From positions 203,671,501 to 203,735,500 of the forward strand of contig NC_135786.1 in assembly GCF_051106095.1 (NCBI RefSeq): a stretch of 64,000 bases of DNA, in the 5' to 3' direction. This document shows, in pieces, positions 10,601-22,600 of this stretch. The notes below the pieces were generated by a model. The model had not been told where the DNA came from, ran no database searches, and worked only from the letters and a program-made list of their open reading frames with translations. The stretch is from Pogona vitticeps (taxonomy: Eukaryota; Chordata; Lepidosauria; Squamata; Agamidae). Made by a program: the position numbers and the translations under genes. Each line of letters begins with the position of its first letter. Position 1 is the stretch's first letter.

Positions 10601-13600
10601 TCCACGGGACGGAGTGAGCCCCCATCGCCTGTCCCAGCTCCCACCAACCTATCGGTTTGAAAGCATGCAAAATTCAAAAATGTGAGTAGATAAATAGGTA
10701 CCACCTCAGTGAGAAGGTAAATGGTGTTCCGTGTCTAGTCATGCTGGCCACGTGACCACGGAGGATTGTCTGTGGACAAACGCTAGCTCTATGGGTTGGA
10801 AACAGAGATGAACACTGCCGCCTAGAATCGGACACGACTGGACAAATTGTCAAGGGTATGTTTTAACCTAAGTACTTTAAACATATTCTAACATGTAGCT
10901 TTTTGTAAACTATTTTTAATGCCTAATCTACTATATAATTGCTTGAGCATATCCTGGAAATCCCAGTCATCCATTTGCTCACCATTAGAACTGGAAATGG
11001 TACCAGTGTTATTCTACCAGATACTAACAGGGAAAGAATGAAAACTGGTGTCGTGCAGCAGTTAACAGCATCATCATAAATGTTTTTAATTTCATTTTTT
11101 CATCATAAATAATACCTTCTTTCTTTGTGACACTATATTACTAAAAGGCAAAAGAACACTCTCAGGGCAACATCACCTGATAAAAAATGCACAAATTGCA
11201 TACATCATAGGAAACAGAAGCAAAAAACCTGTAACTAAGATACTGAAACTAAAACTCGCTATCAAGTCTAGGTCCTGAGCCTCAAAATGTTTGTTGTGTT
11301 TTATTTATTTATTAATATTATTTTCAAAAATAAAGGCACATAATAGCAGATAGTATTTTAGGTTTCTAGTGAACAGCAGCCAATGGTGTTAACTTATGTC
11401 TTCAATCTAGCTTGCAGTAGGACAGTGAGCTATTTTTGAGTCATAGATACATGGCCAAAACTCCTCTGAACAAAGAGACATATACTTACCTGAAAGAAAC
11501 AGCAGAAAATAATTAGCTTGGAGTTCAAGTAAGATTTCATAACTTGTTGTGGGTAATTGCAGCTAACTGTACAGGTGCTGAGGCAAATTATGGCTGTGCA
11601 ATTAGGCACAGGACAGAGACATTTCCCAGCAGCTCATCAATTAGACTTAGTTAGCTGTGACAAGTTATGAACTGTCAGTTACTGTGAATATTTTGGAGCC
11701 ACATCAAGCATCAGATTTATGATGAAACTATTGTTGTGCTTTAATAAAAACAAGGTCAGTGACTTATCATGAATTTATATCTAATATTACCTTATAACGA
11801 GTTTAAAATTTAAATGAAGCATACGACACTGTATGTTACCTGAGGAGAGTCAAACGGATAGCGACTACTGAATTTAAACAGCAGTTGAAATTTCTCCCCT
11901 TCATATAATGTTCCAGGAGCACCTTCCATATCTACAATCCACCTTCAGAAATAAAAAAAGAATTATTGTAGTCTTGCTTTAATAGTATCAATGAAGACAA
12001 TATAATTAATTACTCAACAATTTTAGAATTAATCATTCTACTCTATTTTAATAAAAGTTATGACTACCTTAACAAATAACCAGGATTGGGCATCCAGGTT
12101 TGTTGAGAGAAGCCAAAGGTTATAAAATAATATTTTATGCTCCCACCTCCCAAAACATGAACACTGGGAGAAAATGCTGAAACATTTTCCATTATACTCA
12201 CAAAAATACAAGAGCAAATCTCTATTATTTTCTACAAAAAAGAGACAGGTGCCCTTTTAAATGAAGTCTCTAAGTGAGAAATATTTTATTACACATTCCC
12301 AAATCTGGCCGTTCTAACCACCAGCCTGTATGCTGCAGAGTCTAGAGGGGCCAACTACTCAAAAGTGGCTGAAATCCTGTTGTTTAGTATAGTAGGTTGT
12401 ACTAGAATAGGCCCATTGAATCTGTGTTGGTGAATCAACTCCTCCGTAAGTTCCATTCACTCAAATGGTCCTAGCATATGAAATTGTGATTAGAGTAAGC
12501 CCATTTGAATCAATGGAGGTGTTGACTCACCCAATCCCCATTTTCTCCACATTACTCTTCAAGTTCATTAAATAACAGACACAAATAGGCAACATCTATA
12601 TAGTGCAGTGCAGCATTTTTATGGATTTTCTTTATTTGTCCAACTATTATATTATCTCAAAAAAAGAGAAAAGAACCAAAAAACCCCCAAAACAAATTAA
12701 AATAGAGAGATTACTTACCTGTAACTCTGGTTCGTCGAGTTGTCATCTGTGAATTCACACTAATGGGTTAAGTCTGTGCCTGCGTAGAGGCCTCGGAATA
12801 TTCTAGAGCTAAAAGTTCGCTAGTACCGCCCCCCCATAGCCCACATGGTCTGCCCATCCTAGCGATTGCCTCAGTTCCCCAATGCCATTCAAAGAGAGAG
12901 ACAGACGTGATGGACAGAGGGGAGGACGGGTGGGAAGTGTGAATCCACAGATGACCATTCAAAGAAGCAGAGTTACAGATAAGTAACCTCTCTTTCTTCT
13001 TCGTGGTCTCTGTGAATGCACACTAATGTGACTAACAGGTTTACCTTATAGGTGGAGGAACATCATGGCAAAACAGAAGACAGAACCGTGCATCCAAAAC
13101 TTGCATCCGCCTTGGCACGCATGTCCAAACGATAATGAGATGCAAAGGTAGATGGAGTTGAGCAGGTGGCAGCCCTGCAGATATCGTGGACTGGAACACC
13201 TCTAAGAAAGGCAGTAGACGTTGCTAACACTCTGGTGGAATGTGCCTTGACAATGTACGGAAGAAGCTTGTTAGCAAGTTGGTAAGTCAGATGAATTGTT
13301 TGCACAAGCCACCTTGAAATGGTTTGTGGAGAAATTTCCTCTCCTCTATGAGGAGGGTGAGGAGAGATAAACAAGTGCTTGGGCTTTCTAAAGGAAGCAG
13401 TCCTTTTGATGTAGAAAGCAAGAGCACGCCGCATGTCCAAGAGGTGGAGTGATCTCTCAACATGAGAGTATGGTTTAGGAAAAAAAGTGGGCAGAATGAT
13501 TGGCTGACAGACGTGAAAATCAGTAGCTACTTTGGGAGTTAAGGAAATATCTGGATATAGGGTGAAACTGTAAAAAGGGAGGATCAACACGGAGCACTGC

Positions 13601-16600
13601 CAATTCTGATGCTCTACAGGCAGAGGTGATAGCCACTAGAAACAGGACCTTAAAGGATAGCAGACGATCTGTCGCATAGGTGAGGGGTTCGAAAGGAGGA
13701 ACAGATAAATGCCGCAGGATGGTATGTTAGTGACCACTGAGTCATAGGGAAGGGTCTTGGAGGGTTCGGGTGGGCTACTCCTCAAAGGAATCTCTTCAAA
13801 GTAGGATGTCGAAACAATAAAGCAGCATCCAAATCTTGGGGTTGGTGCACAACGATAGCTGACTTAAACATAGATAAGGAAAAAGGTCAAGGTCAAGGTT
13901 CCCCTTGACATTTAGTCCAGTCGTGTCCGACTCTAGGGGGCGGTGCTAATCCCCGTTTCCAAGCCGTAGAGCCAGATTTTGTCCATAGACAACAGTTTCC
14001 ATGGTCACGTGGCTAGCGTGACTAGACACGAAACGTGGTTACCTTCCCACCGTGGTAGTACCTATTTATCTACTTGCATTTGCTTTTGAACTGCTAGGTT
14101 GGCAGGAGCTGGGACAAGTGACGGGAGCTCACTCCGTCACGTGGATTTGATCTTACAACTGCAGGTCTTCTGACCTTGCAGCACAGAGGCTTCTGCGGTT
14201 TAACCTGCACCACTACCACGTCCCTTAGATAAGGATAAGTGATGGTCAAAGTAAGACAGAAAGAGTAATACAGCTCTCAAAGTAGTTGGTGCAGTTGGAA
14301 GATTCTGCGTCCTTGCAAACTTTTGAAAGGCCAACCATTTGTAAGAATAGAGATGATTTGTAGGTTTCCTGAAATGGGAACGAATATTGCTTAGCGAGGT
14401 AAGATTCTCCAAGCCATCAAATGTAGGGACTGGAGGTAGGGATGGAAGGTCAGTCCTTGGTGTTCTGTGAGGAGGTGATGGAGGCAAGGTTGCCGAATTG
14501 ATTGGCATGTCATGGAGGTCAACATTGTGAACCACGGTTGCCTCGGCTAGTACGGGGCAATTAGGATTGCGTTGGTGTGATCCTGTTTTGGCTTGACGAT
14601 GGTTTGCAAGAGGAGTGGTATTGGAAGGAACAGACAGATGGGGTGAATAGTATGGATTTTGCATGTCGGACACGACTGGACACAGCCCCAAACAATGCGG
14701 AGGCTGGCAAGTGGAGATATCGGATCGGCCAGTGTGGTGGTATTTTGATTTCTTTTTCTTGACTGTAACTGGATCAGGAACTGAAGGTGATCCAGAGCAA
14801 CACTCTGATACCGAGTCAACCAAGCATTTGGGGCTCAAAGAGGCTGAATATTCTGCTACAATTACCTCAGACAAGGTATCTGCCCACAAGGGAGACCTTG
14901 TAAGCAGAGGAGATGGTAGTTGTCCTGAAACAGGAGGGATAGATTCCTTGTCAGTATCCAATTCAATGGTGGGATGGATCTGTACCGAAGACGGCTGTAC
15001 CCAGTCTTGTTCTTCTGGTAGTGGCTTCTTTTGGCTTTGTGGTGGATTTCAACTTAGGTTTGGATGTTGGAGTGGATTGTGCTGTAGATCCCGACAACTT
15101 AGATTTCAAAGTCTTGGTTTTTTGAGATTGTACTGGTGAAAAAGCGACTAAAGAAGCAGGCAACTGAGGAGTCTGAGAACTGTCTGTTGCGACTGGTGGA
15201 CAAAGGGACTGGTCCCACAGATAAGACCTAAGTTTTTGTTGTCTAAGATTGATAGCTTGCTTGGTAAAATTATTGCAATTGGAGCAGCTGGAAGGCTGAT
15301 GTGATTCTCCCAAACAGAATAAGCAAGTGTTATGGCCGTCTGACAGTGGAAGTTTATTAGTGCAGGAGACACACTTTTTGAAAGGGCTCACGGGGGCCAT
15401 AAAAGGTGGGAAGCGGGAAAGACTTAAGGGGGGGTTAAACGGAGAAGAGTCCAAATGATTAACGAATAATGATTTTTAAGGGGAAAAATCAAGTAGAGAA
15501 TCAAAGATGAATATGAACGATTTAACAATAGTGATCTTCTTATTCTCTTTCAGAATGAACCAAATCTTCCAAGCGAAGCTCTAGAGGCGAGACCTCAGCA
15601 GCGGAAAAAAAGGAACTGAGGTAATCGCTAGGATGGGCGGACCACGTGGGCTATGGGAGGGCGGTCCTAGCAAACCTTTAGCTCTAAAATAGTTGTAGGC
15701 CTCTGCACAGGCGCAGACTTAACCCATTAGTGTGCATTCACAGAGACCACGAATAAGAAAGCATATATTCCAACTAGAGTTATGTGACACCATTCAGACC
15801 AAAGGGCCCCAAAATCAAAGCTAAATAAAAATCATAATGCCCATAACTTTTCAGAATTTTGTGTAAAATTACAGAGCCATTTAGGATTCTAGGGAATGAC
15901 TTTGTTGTTGTTTAGTCATTAAGTCGTGTCCAACACTTCATGACCTCTGGACCAGAGCAGACCAGGCCCTCCTGTCTTCCACTGCCTCCCGGAGTTTGGT
16001 CGAATTCAAGCTGGTAGCTTCGATGACACCGTCCAACCATCTCATTCTCCGTCGTCCCCTTCTCGCCTTCACACTTTCCCAACATCAGGGGCCTTTCCAG
16101 GGAGTTTACCATGAGATGACCAAAGTATTTGAGCCTTAGCTTCAGGATCTGTCCTTCCAGTGAGCACTCAGGATTGATTTCCTTCAAAATGGATAGGTTT
16201 GTTCTCTTTGCAGTCCAAGGGCATTCTCAAGGGTCTCCTCCAGCACCACAATTCAAATGGGAATGACTAAATAAGACCAACTGCCAAACATGCAAATCCA
16301 TACTATTCACATATGCATACTATGCCATCAAAGCATACTGCACAGACATGTATACTGTACCATCAGTGTGGTGTAATGCAGTGGTCCCCAACTTTGGGCC
16401 TCCAGATGTTCTTGGACTTCAACTCCCAGAAATCCTGGCCAGCAGAGGTGGTGGTGAAAGCTACTGGGTGGTGTAATCCAAGAACACCTGGAGGCCCAAG
16501 GTTGGGGATCCCTAGTGTAGTGGATAGAGTAATGGACTAGGACTCTGGAGATCAGGGTTCGAATCCCTGCTCAGCCATGGAAACTCACTGGAGGAGTGGA

Positions 16601-19600
16601 ATTGGTAAAACTACTCTTTAAATACCTCATCTACCTTGAAAATCCTATTAGGGTTGCTGTAACTCAGTTTTAACTTAGTGGCCCATAACAACAATTGCCA
16701 TCAAAACCAAGTAATGTGTATGTATAGGCTAGGACTTGTATATTTTACAATTGTAAGTAATATACTGCTAGAAAAAAATGATTGACTATTCTTAGTTTCA
16801 CTGTAAAACAAGTTGGAAAGTGTAGATACTCACTGTGTAATTGAATTCTGTACACTTTTCTCATTCAAGGTCATTCCTGGTGGTGGGTCGTTTTGTAAAG
16901 CCAATAGTTCTTTCTGTAGTCTTTTCTAATGAAAACAAAATGATGTTTAAAAATATTAAGGAAAGCATAGATATTCCTCAACATTATTGTTCAGGACATA
17001 TCAGTGCAAAGCAACAAACAATGTTGCAAACAATGTTGTTGAAACCTTAAAACACACATAATAAATATATCCATTCATTTTAAGAGAGCAAATAACAAGC
17101 TTCATGATTTCTAAGTCACAGTTATTTAATTTTGCATCTTGCATGGTATTAAAGTTTCTAGAAACAACTCCCAGCATACTAAGAAGTACAAGACATTCAT
17201 TTTGCTTGGTATTAAGAAACATAGATGTTAAATTTTAGCAGTAATATTCAAAGTGATGAGCCAATCCTCCAAAATATGGAAGTAGATTATGCATTAAATG
17301 ACATAATCCACAGAACCAGAGCACTAATTGGGACCCAGTGCTTATGTTTCCCAAATAGAAGTCATCTATGCTATATGGGATGTCGCAATAGAAACAAAGG
17401 CAATCTCTCTCTTATGGCCCAGGGAGCTGGTAATGATGGCCAAACATTTTTGTGTACTTAAATATCACTCTCAACAATGTGCAATATAAGGATATAATTT
17501 TTCTAGAATGAACACTAGAGAGGATTTTTTTTAAATGTTAATGGCTTCTGCCAAGAGTTCAGAGACCACATAAAGCCATATTCATTGAGCACTCTCAAAT
17601 ATGTTTGCTTTAATTACTTTATTGCCCTCTAATATTATTTACATTTGAACAACAATGTTCGTGTATAGAATCTACACATAAAGATTAATTGCTAGGCTTG
17701 ATTTGCATACCACTTTTGGACTACAATTGTGCTAATGATATTTAACAAAGTCACTAAGAAGTAATTTAAAGTAACAATTTCATAAATTGCATATACTGAA
17801 TGAACCCTCACTGGTGAAAACAAGTATTTACTACTGACAATCCAAAAATAAATAGCTAAAAACTGACTGGAAAGTGTAGAAGGCAACTGGGTAAAATGAT
17901 CTCTCTCATTCTCTAAAAACACGGCTGGGGAAAAAAGCCAGAATAAGCATGCTTTTTCACTTATTCTGTATCTGTGTTTATCAGATAAAAGAATTAATAT
18001 GTACACATAAGAAAAATGGCAAATGACAGAAACACAGTATACGTATCTGCCTCACAGACTACCATCACAAATGCAATAGAAGTAATTTAATAAAAAACAC
18101 CAAGCTAGAGTATCTGTTTCATATTTTCATAAATATTAGTGCATCAACTTCACTTAAAAGCACAGGAAGTCTAAGGCAGTGCCCTTGATCCTTCTCATAA
18201 CAGGAGATGGGGGTGGTGGTGGAAGCAATGAAATCTGAGGCACTAACCCAGATTTCTATGTTCAGATAGAAATAAAGAGTTCTGATTAGTGACGTCAAAA
18301 TAAAAAGAACAAAGTTCACAACAATGGTTGGTAAATTACAATACAATCCTGTTCATGTCATAAGCTCCACTAAATTCAGTGGGAGTTACTTCCTGGTAAA
18401 GTGTGTTTGGGATTCCAGTCCTAGTCATCACAATTAGTGGCTGAAGACTGCATTTAGAAAAAAAAAATTGTAGACATGTGCTCTTAATTATGAAGCAGCA
18501 AAAAGAAGAAAGACTCAAAAGGACCTTGAGATGCAACATAGTAAGTGCTTCTATAGGTATGTAAACCAGTATGCATGATCTTGTACAAGTGTAGCAGTTT
18601 TTAAGGTGGCACAAGACTCCTGGCAGTTGAAGCACTTAAAGGGCTTCTTTGAACTGTAATCCTAATATTATCTCTAAATTATTTGTTTTGTTATATCTTA
18701 CCTTTCTCCCAGAATTAAAAATCAAGTCAGCCTACAACAAGATTAAAAAGCTGGTACCATAAAAATGTTTAATATCAAAACACCAATATATTATTAACTA
18801 TGCCTGAACTGAAAGTATTTTAGAACATAAGGAAAAAGTTTACCTCTGTTAACAGCTTTTCCTCAAAAATTGCCCAAAGCCCACCACATAAAAAATTTGA
18901 CCACTAAGAAAAAGATAACAAATTAAAACCTGTAATTCCCTATCAATGTGGAACCATACAGGTTGAGCCACTAGTTTCAAGAATTAAACCAAACTGTAAC
19001 AATATCCTATTACTGTTACCTCAAAATTGAGGGAGGTGCAGTTTTACAGATAGGAAGGGGAAAATGGTATATTCCAACATAAATTCCTAAAGTGCCATAA
19101 TCTTTATGGTTGACCAAATGGTTGGTAATCAAAGGAAAACCCTATCAAAACTTGCAAAACCTTAGCTACAGAGCTGCCCTGAATGAGACAAGAAGAAAGA
19201 GGACTTCTTAAACATCATTAACACCCTCAAGCTTTCCATGGTTACTATGCTGTTTTTTTTTTCCAGGAGCAGGTCCACTAAACCAGCAGTCCCCAATCTT
19301 TCTGGGACCACGGACTGGCTGAGCCTCTGAGGAAGGCAGGACATCCCCCCGCACTCATCCGGGCGCTCTCTCTCACAGGCGCATGAGCAAGGCGGTGGGG
19401 GAGCACTCACACCAGTGCTGGTTCATGCGTGCACAAAGCAGCTGTGGGGAGGAGAGTCCGTGTGGGGAGCGGGAGGTGTGTCTCTGTGGCCCAATCTGGC
19501 TCAGGCCACAGACTGGCACTGGGCCACGGACCAGGGGCTGATGATCTCTGCACTACACAACTTGATCTTGGAAAACCTGAAATGCCAAGAAATGCCACTA

Positions 19601-22600
19601 ACCTGTTGCAGTTGCCTTGTAATTTGGCCTTTGGCTAAGTCACTGAAAGACAGACCTACCTGAACTGCAGGCTGCTGGTGCAACCTAAGCAAGGTTGGCT
19701 AAGAAGAAGATTGCACCAAAAGGACTGTTTTTGGAGACAGCAATATAAGGACATTACTCTTTTCAGATGAATCTTGGAAGACTCATTGAGGCTCAGTAAA
19801 TATAGTAACCAAAACTTACAGAAATTTAAACTCTTTTCCAAGCTTTCATTACTCCTCAATGGTAATAATTTATGTTCAAATTATGTGTGTTTGATAAGCT
19901 GGAGAAAAAAGAAAGGGAATGTCAAGGCTACACCACTGATGGAAAAATCAGGAATGACTGTGGGACAGGGAGTGAGACATAGCCATGAGCACCAGATGGG
20001 TCAGATTCTCAGGAACACGCTTTATAGATGCAAAGGGATTCGTGATGTCTTCTAGAAATTTTCCTACATGAAATGTAGGAAATGTTTTGCAGATAAAATC
20101 ACTTGTAATCATTCTGATTCTTCAAAATGGATGGTGTTTTGGTGCTCCCTAAGATATACCTCAGTGACATGATTTTCTTAAGTAAATTTATTCAGATCAC
20201 TTGCAGTGTGATCTTAGCCTTGAAAAAAACTGACTTGGTCACTTCAAATGATTGGCTGGTGTACAGAGATGAGCAGGCAGGGCACTACCATACTAATTCT
20301 CTTAGAATCCCTTAGAGGTTTTTGATACCATAGACCAGCCATTCTTAAGCTTTAAGACATAAACTTAATATGAAAGAAATATACAGTGGACCCTCAACTT
20401 ACGAAAGTCCCTACTTACGAAAATTTCGAGGTACGAAAAGCTCTGGCCACAAAATTTTGGTTCGACTTGCAGCCAGAGCTTCAACCTACGAAAGGCAGGG
20501 GGAAAGAGCGGGAAATTCAAAGCCGTCCCCGCTGCCCTCTGCCTCCCGCCCCTGCTGCCCTCTGTCTCCCGTCCCCGTTGCCTGTCCCCACAGGAGGCAG
20601 AGGGCACCGTGGACGGAAAACAGAGGACAGGGGAGGGGGTTTTGAAGGCTGGGAAGCCAAAAGCCAGCAGCGGGTGCGGAGCGCTTTTCGGCTTCCCAGG
20701 CTTCAAAACCCCCTCCGCTGCCATCTAGCTGCTCTGCGCCCACTGTCCGCTTTCAGCTTCCTGGGCTTCAAAACCCCCTCCGCTGCCCTCTGTCTCCCGT
20801 CCACGGTGCCCTCTGTCTCCTGTGGGGACAGGAGGCAAAGGGCAAAGGGGACAGGAGACAAAGGGCAGCGGAGGGGGTTTGGAAGCCTGGGAAGTTGAAA
20901 GCCGACAGCGGGCGTGGAGCGGCTTTCGGCTTCCCGGGCTTCCAAAGCTGCACCTGCAAAGAGAACCATGAACGGGAGACAGAGGGCAGCGGAGGAGGTT
21001 TTGAAGTCCAGGAAGCAGAAAACCGACACAGATTAAAAACTGGAGCAGATTAAATGGTTTTCAATGCATTCCTATGGGAAATGGACCCTCGACCTACGGA
21101 CTTTTCATCCTGTGGCCACCATTCCAATACGGATTAATTCCTTAAGTCGAGGGTCCACTGTAAACTGAATCAGAATTGCATAAGTCACATAATGAACCTT
21201 ATAAAGTGGTGTGTAAAGAATTGTTTCCAGTCTGTGGCCTTCTTTAAATGTGACAGCCCCCTCCCCCGGGTTAGAATGGCTGTCATAGAACAAGGTATGT
21301 TCTACAACCAGTGGTTCCCAACCTTCGGTCTCCATATGTTCTTGGATTAAAACCCCCAAAATCATTCACCATTAGTTATGCTGGCTAAGATTTTTGGGAG
21401 CTGTCATCTGAGAACATCTGTGCACCCAATGTTAGGAACCACTGCTCTAGACCACTGGTTCTTAACCTTGGGTTACTCAGGAGTTTTGGACTGCAACTCC
21501 CAGAAGCCTTCACCACCAACTGTGCTGGCTGGGGTTTCTGGGAGTTGCAGTTCAAAAACATCCGAGTAACAAAGGTTAAGAACCACTGCTCTAGACCATC
21601 TAAATCGGATCAGAAGGTGATACTTTCTCTATAGTGATTCCGGTCCTTCCTGAAAAGTCAGACCCAGATGATGGTACTTTGTGATTCTTTTACAACATGG
21701 CCTCTGGGGAACCACAAGGTTCCACTTTGACTCCAACTCTTGTTATTATATATTAATCTCACTTATATCCCACTTTTCTCTCAATTCATGGGCCAAGAGC
21801 AATTAAACCATTGTGAGGTCATGTAGCGGTTTGTGCCAGGGTATCATTGGTATACAGACAAATCACAACATTAGCTTTCACCCAACTCCAGAGCAGCAAC
21901 AGAAGTCATAAATCAGTGTTCAGAGTCAACAAGCTGAAAATTAATCTACACAAGTCAGTGGTTCATAATAAGTGTAATCTAGTTAAAATGTCTCGGTCTG
22001 TTCTGAATGTTTTGTACTTTCTTTGAGAAAGCAAGTAAATAGCTTGGGATTGCTTCCTAGCAAATCACACTGTAAAAATGCAGTGTGTTATGCTAAGAGT
22101 ACCATTCATTATCTGCCCCTGTACCCGGAAAAAAATAAGGACTTCAGTTCATTAATCTATGTTCCTGTTACCTTCCAATTGGATTACTGTAACCACCACC
22201 CAGAAGCTCCAGCTGATCCAAACTCTGGGAACTACTTCTGACTGAAACTTGAAGGTCAGGGCATGTTACTTTTATTTAGTGCCAACTTTCTGTTTGCTTC
22301 CGCACTAATTTCAAAACACCAAATTCAACTTCTAAATGACACAGGACCAGGTTGCCTCAGGGATTGACAGTATAGCCCTCTCTGGAAATTAAGATTAGTG
22401 TTGGAAAACTTATTGTAGGCTGCCATCTGAAATTTGGCAAGTGAGTACAGAAGCAGAATATTTTCTGTGATCAAATGAAATTCATCAGACTCTCTTTCTG
22501 AATACAGTTGAGAGAAATTAAAAGTACATCTAAGACATCTAACATGTAACACTTAGCATTACTGTTGCTAATTTGTTTTTACTTTTGCTGTCACTATCTT

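Larger units (their letters stand above)
6123..11839 (-). other. UBE2W: UBE2W introns 3 and 4 with exon 4 between
   Basis: Intron 4 (6123-9802) is mostly the PLE (6227-8958); 8990-9800 is unique AT-rich sequence with nothing recognised. Intron 3 (9959-11839) holds the Sauria SINE at 10519-10860; 10880-11840 shows no recognised element or gene. Confidence 0.8.
12708..15757 (-). mobile_element. DIRS-like tyrosine-recombinase retroelement fossil with no visible RT
   Basis: Inverted termini of about 165 bp: the left end (to about 12875) is complementary to the right end (about 15595-15757), sharing ACACTAATGGGTTAAGTCTG, AGGCCTC and CCATCCTAGCGATT. An internal complementary region near 12938-13042 contains complements of both ends joined, the classic DIRS signature. 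The minus strand carries a zinc-knuckle ORF1 and a tyrosine recombinase. No reverse transcriptase, RNase H or methyltransferase sequence is visible between the ends. A Sauria SINE lies inside it. The copy is broken and appears moderately old. Host position: UBE2W intron 2. Confidence 0.85.
11943..16833 (-). other. UBE2W: UBE2W intron 2
   Basis: 4.9 kb, dominated by the DIRS-like element (12708-15757). Also holds the palindromic repeat (12375), a BovB fragment (15900), a hAT MITE (16379) and a tRNA SINE (16515). The first 430 bp beside exon 3 and the last 130 bp beside exon 2 are unique AT-rich sequence. Confidence 0.85.

Noticed and set aside
20365-21029. Several open frames of 85-170 codons in the 20.4-21.0 kb region.
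   Set aside because: They lie inside the Tigger-like element in inverted GC-rich blocks, and both strands are open. No domain is visible.
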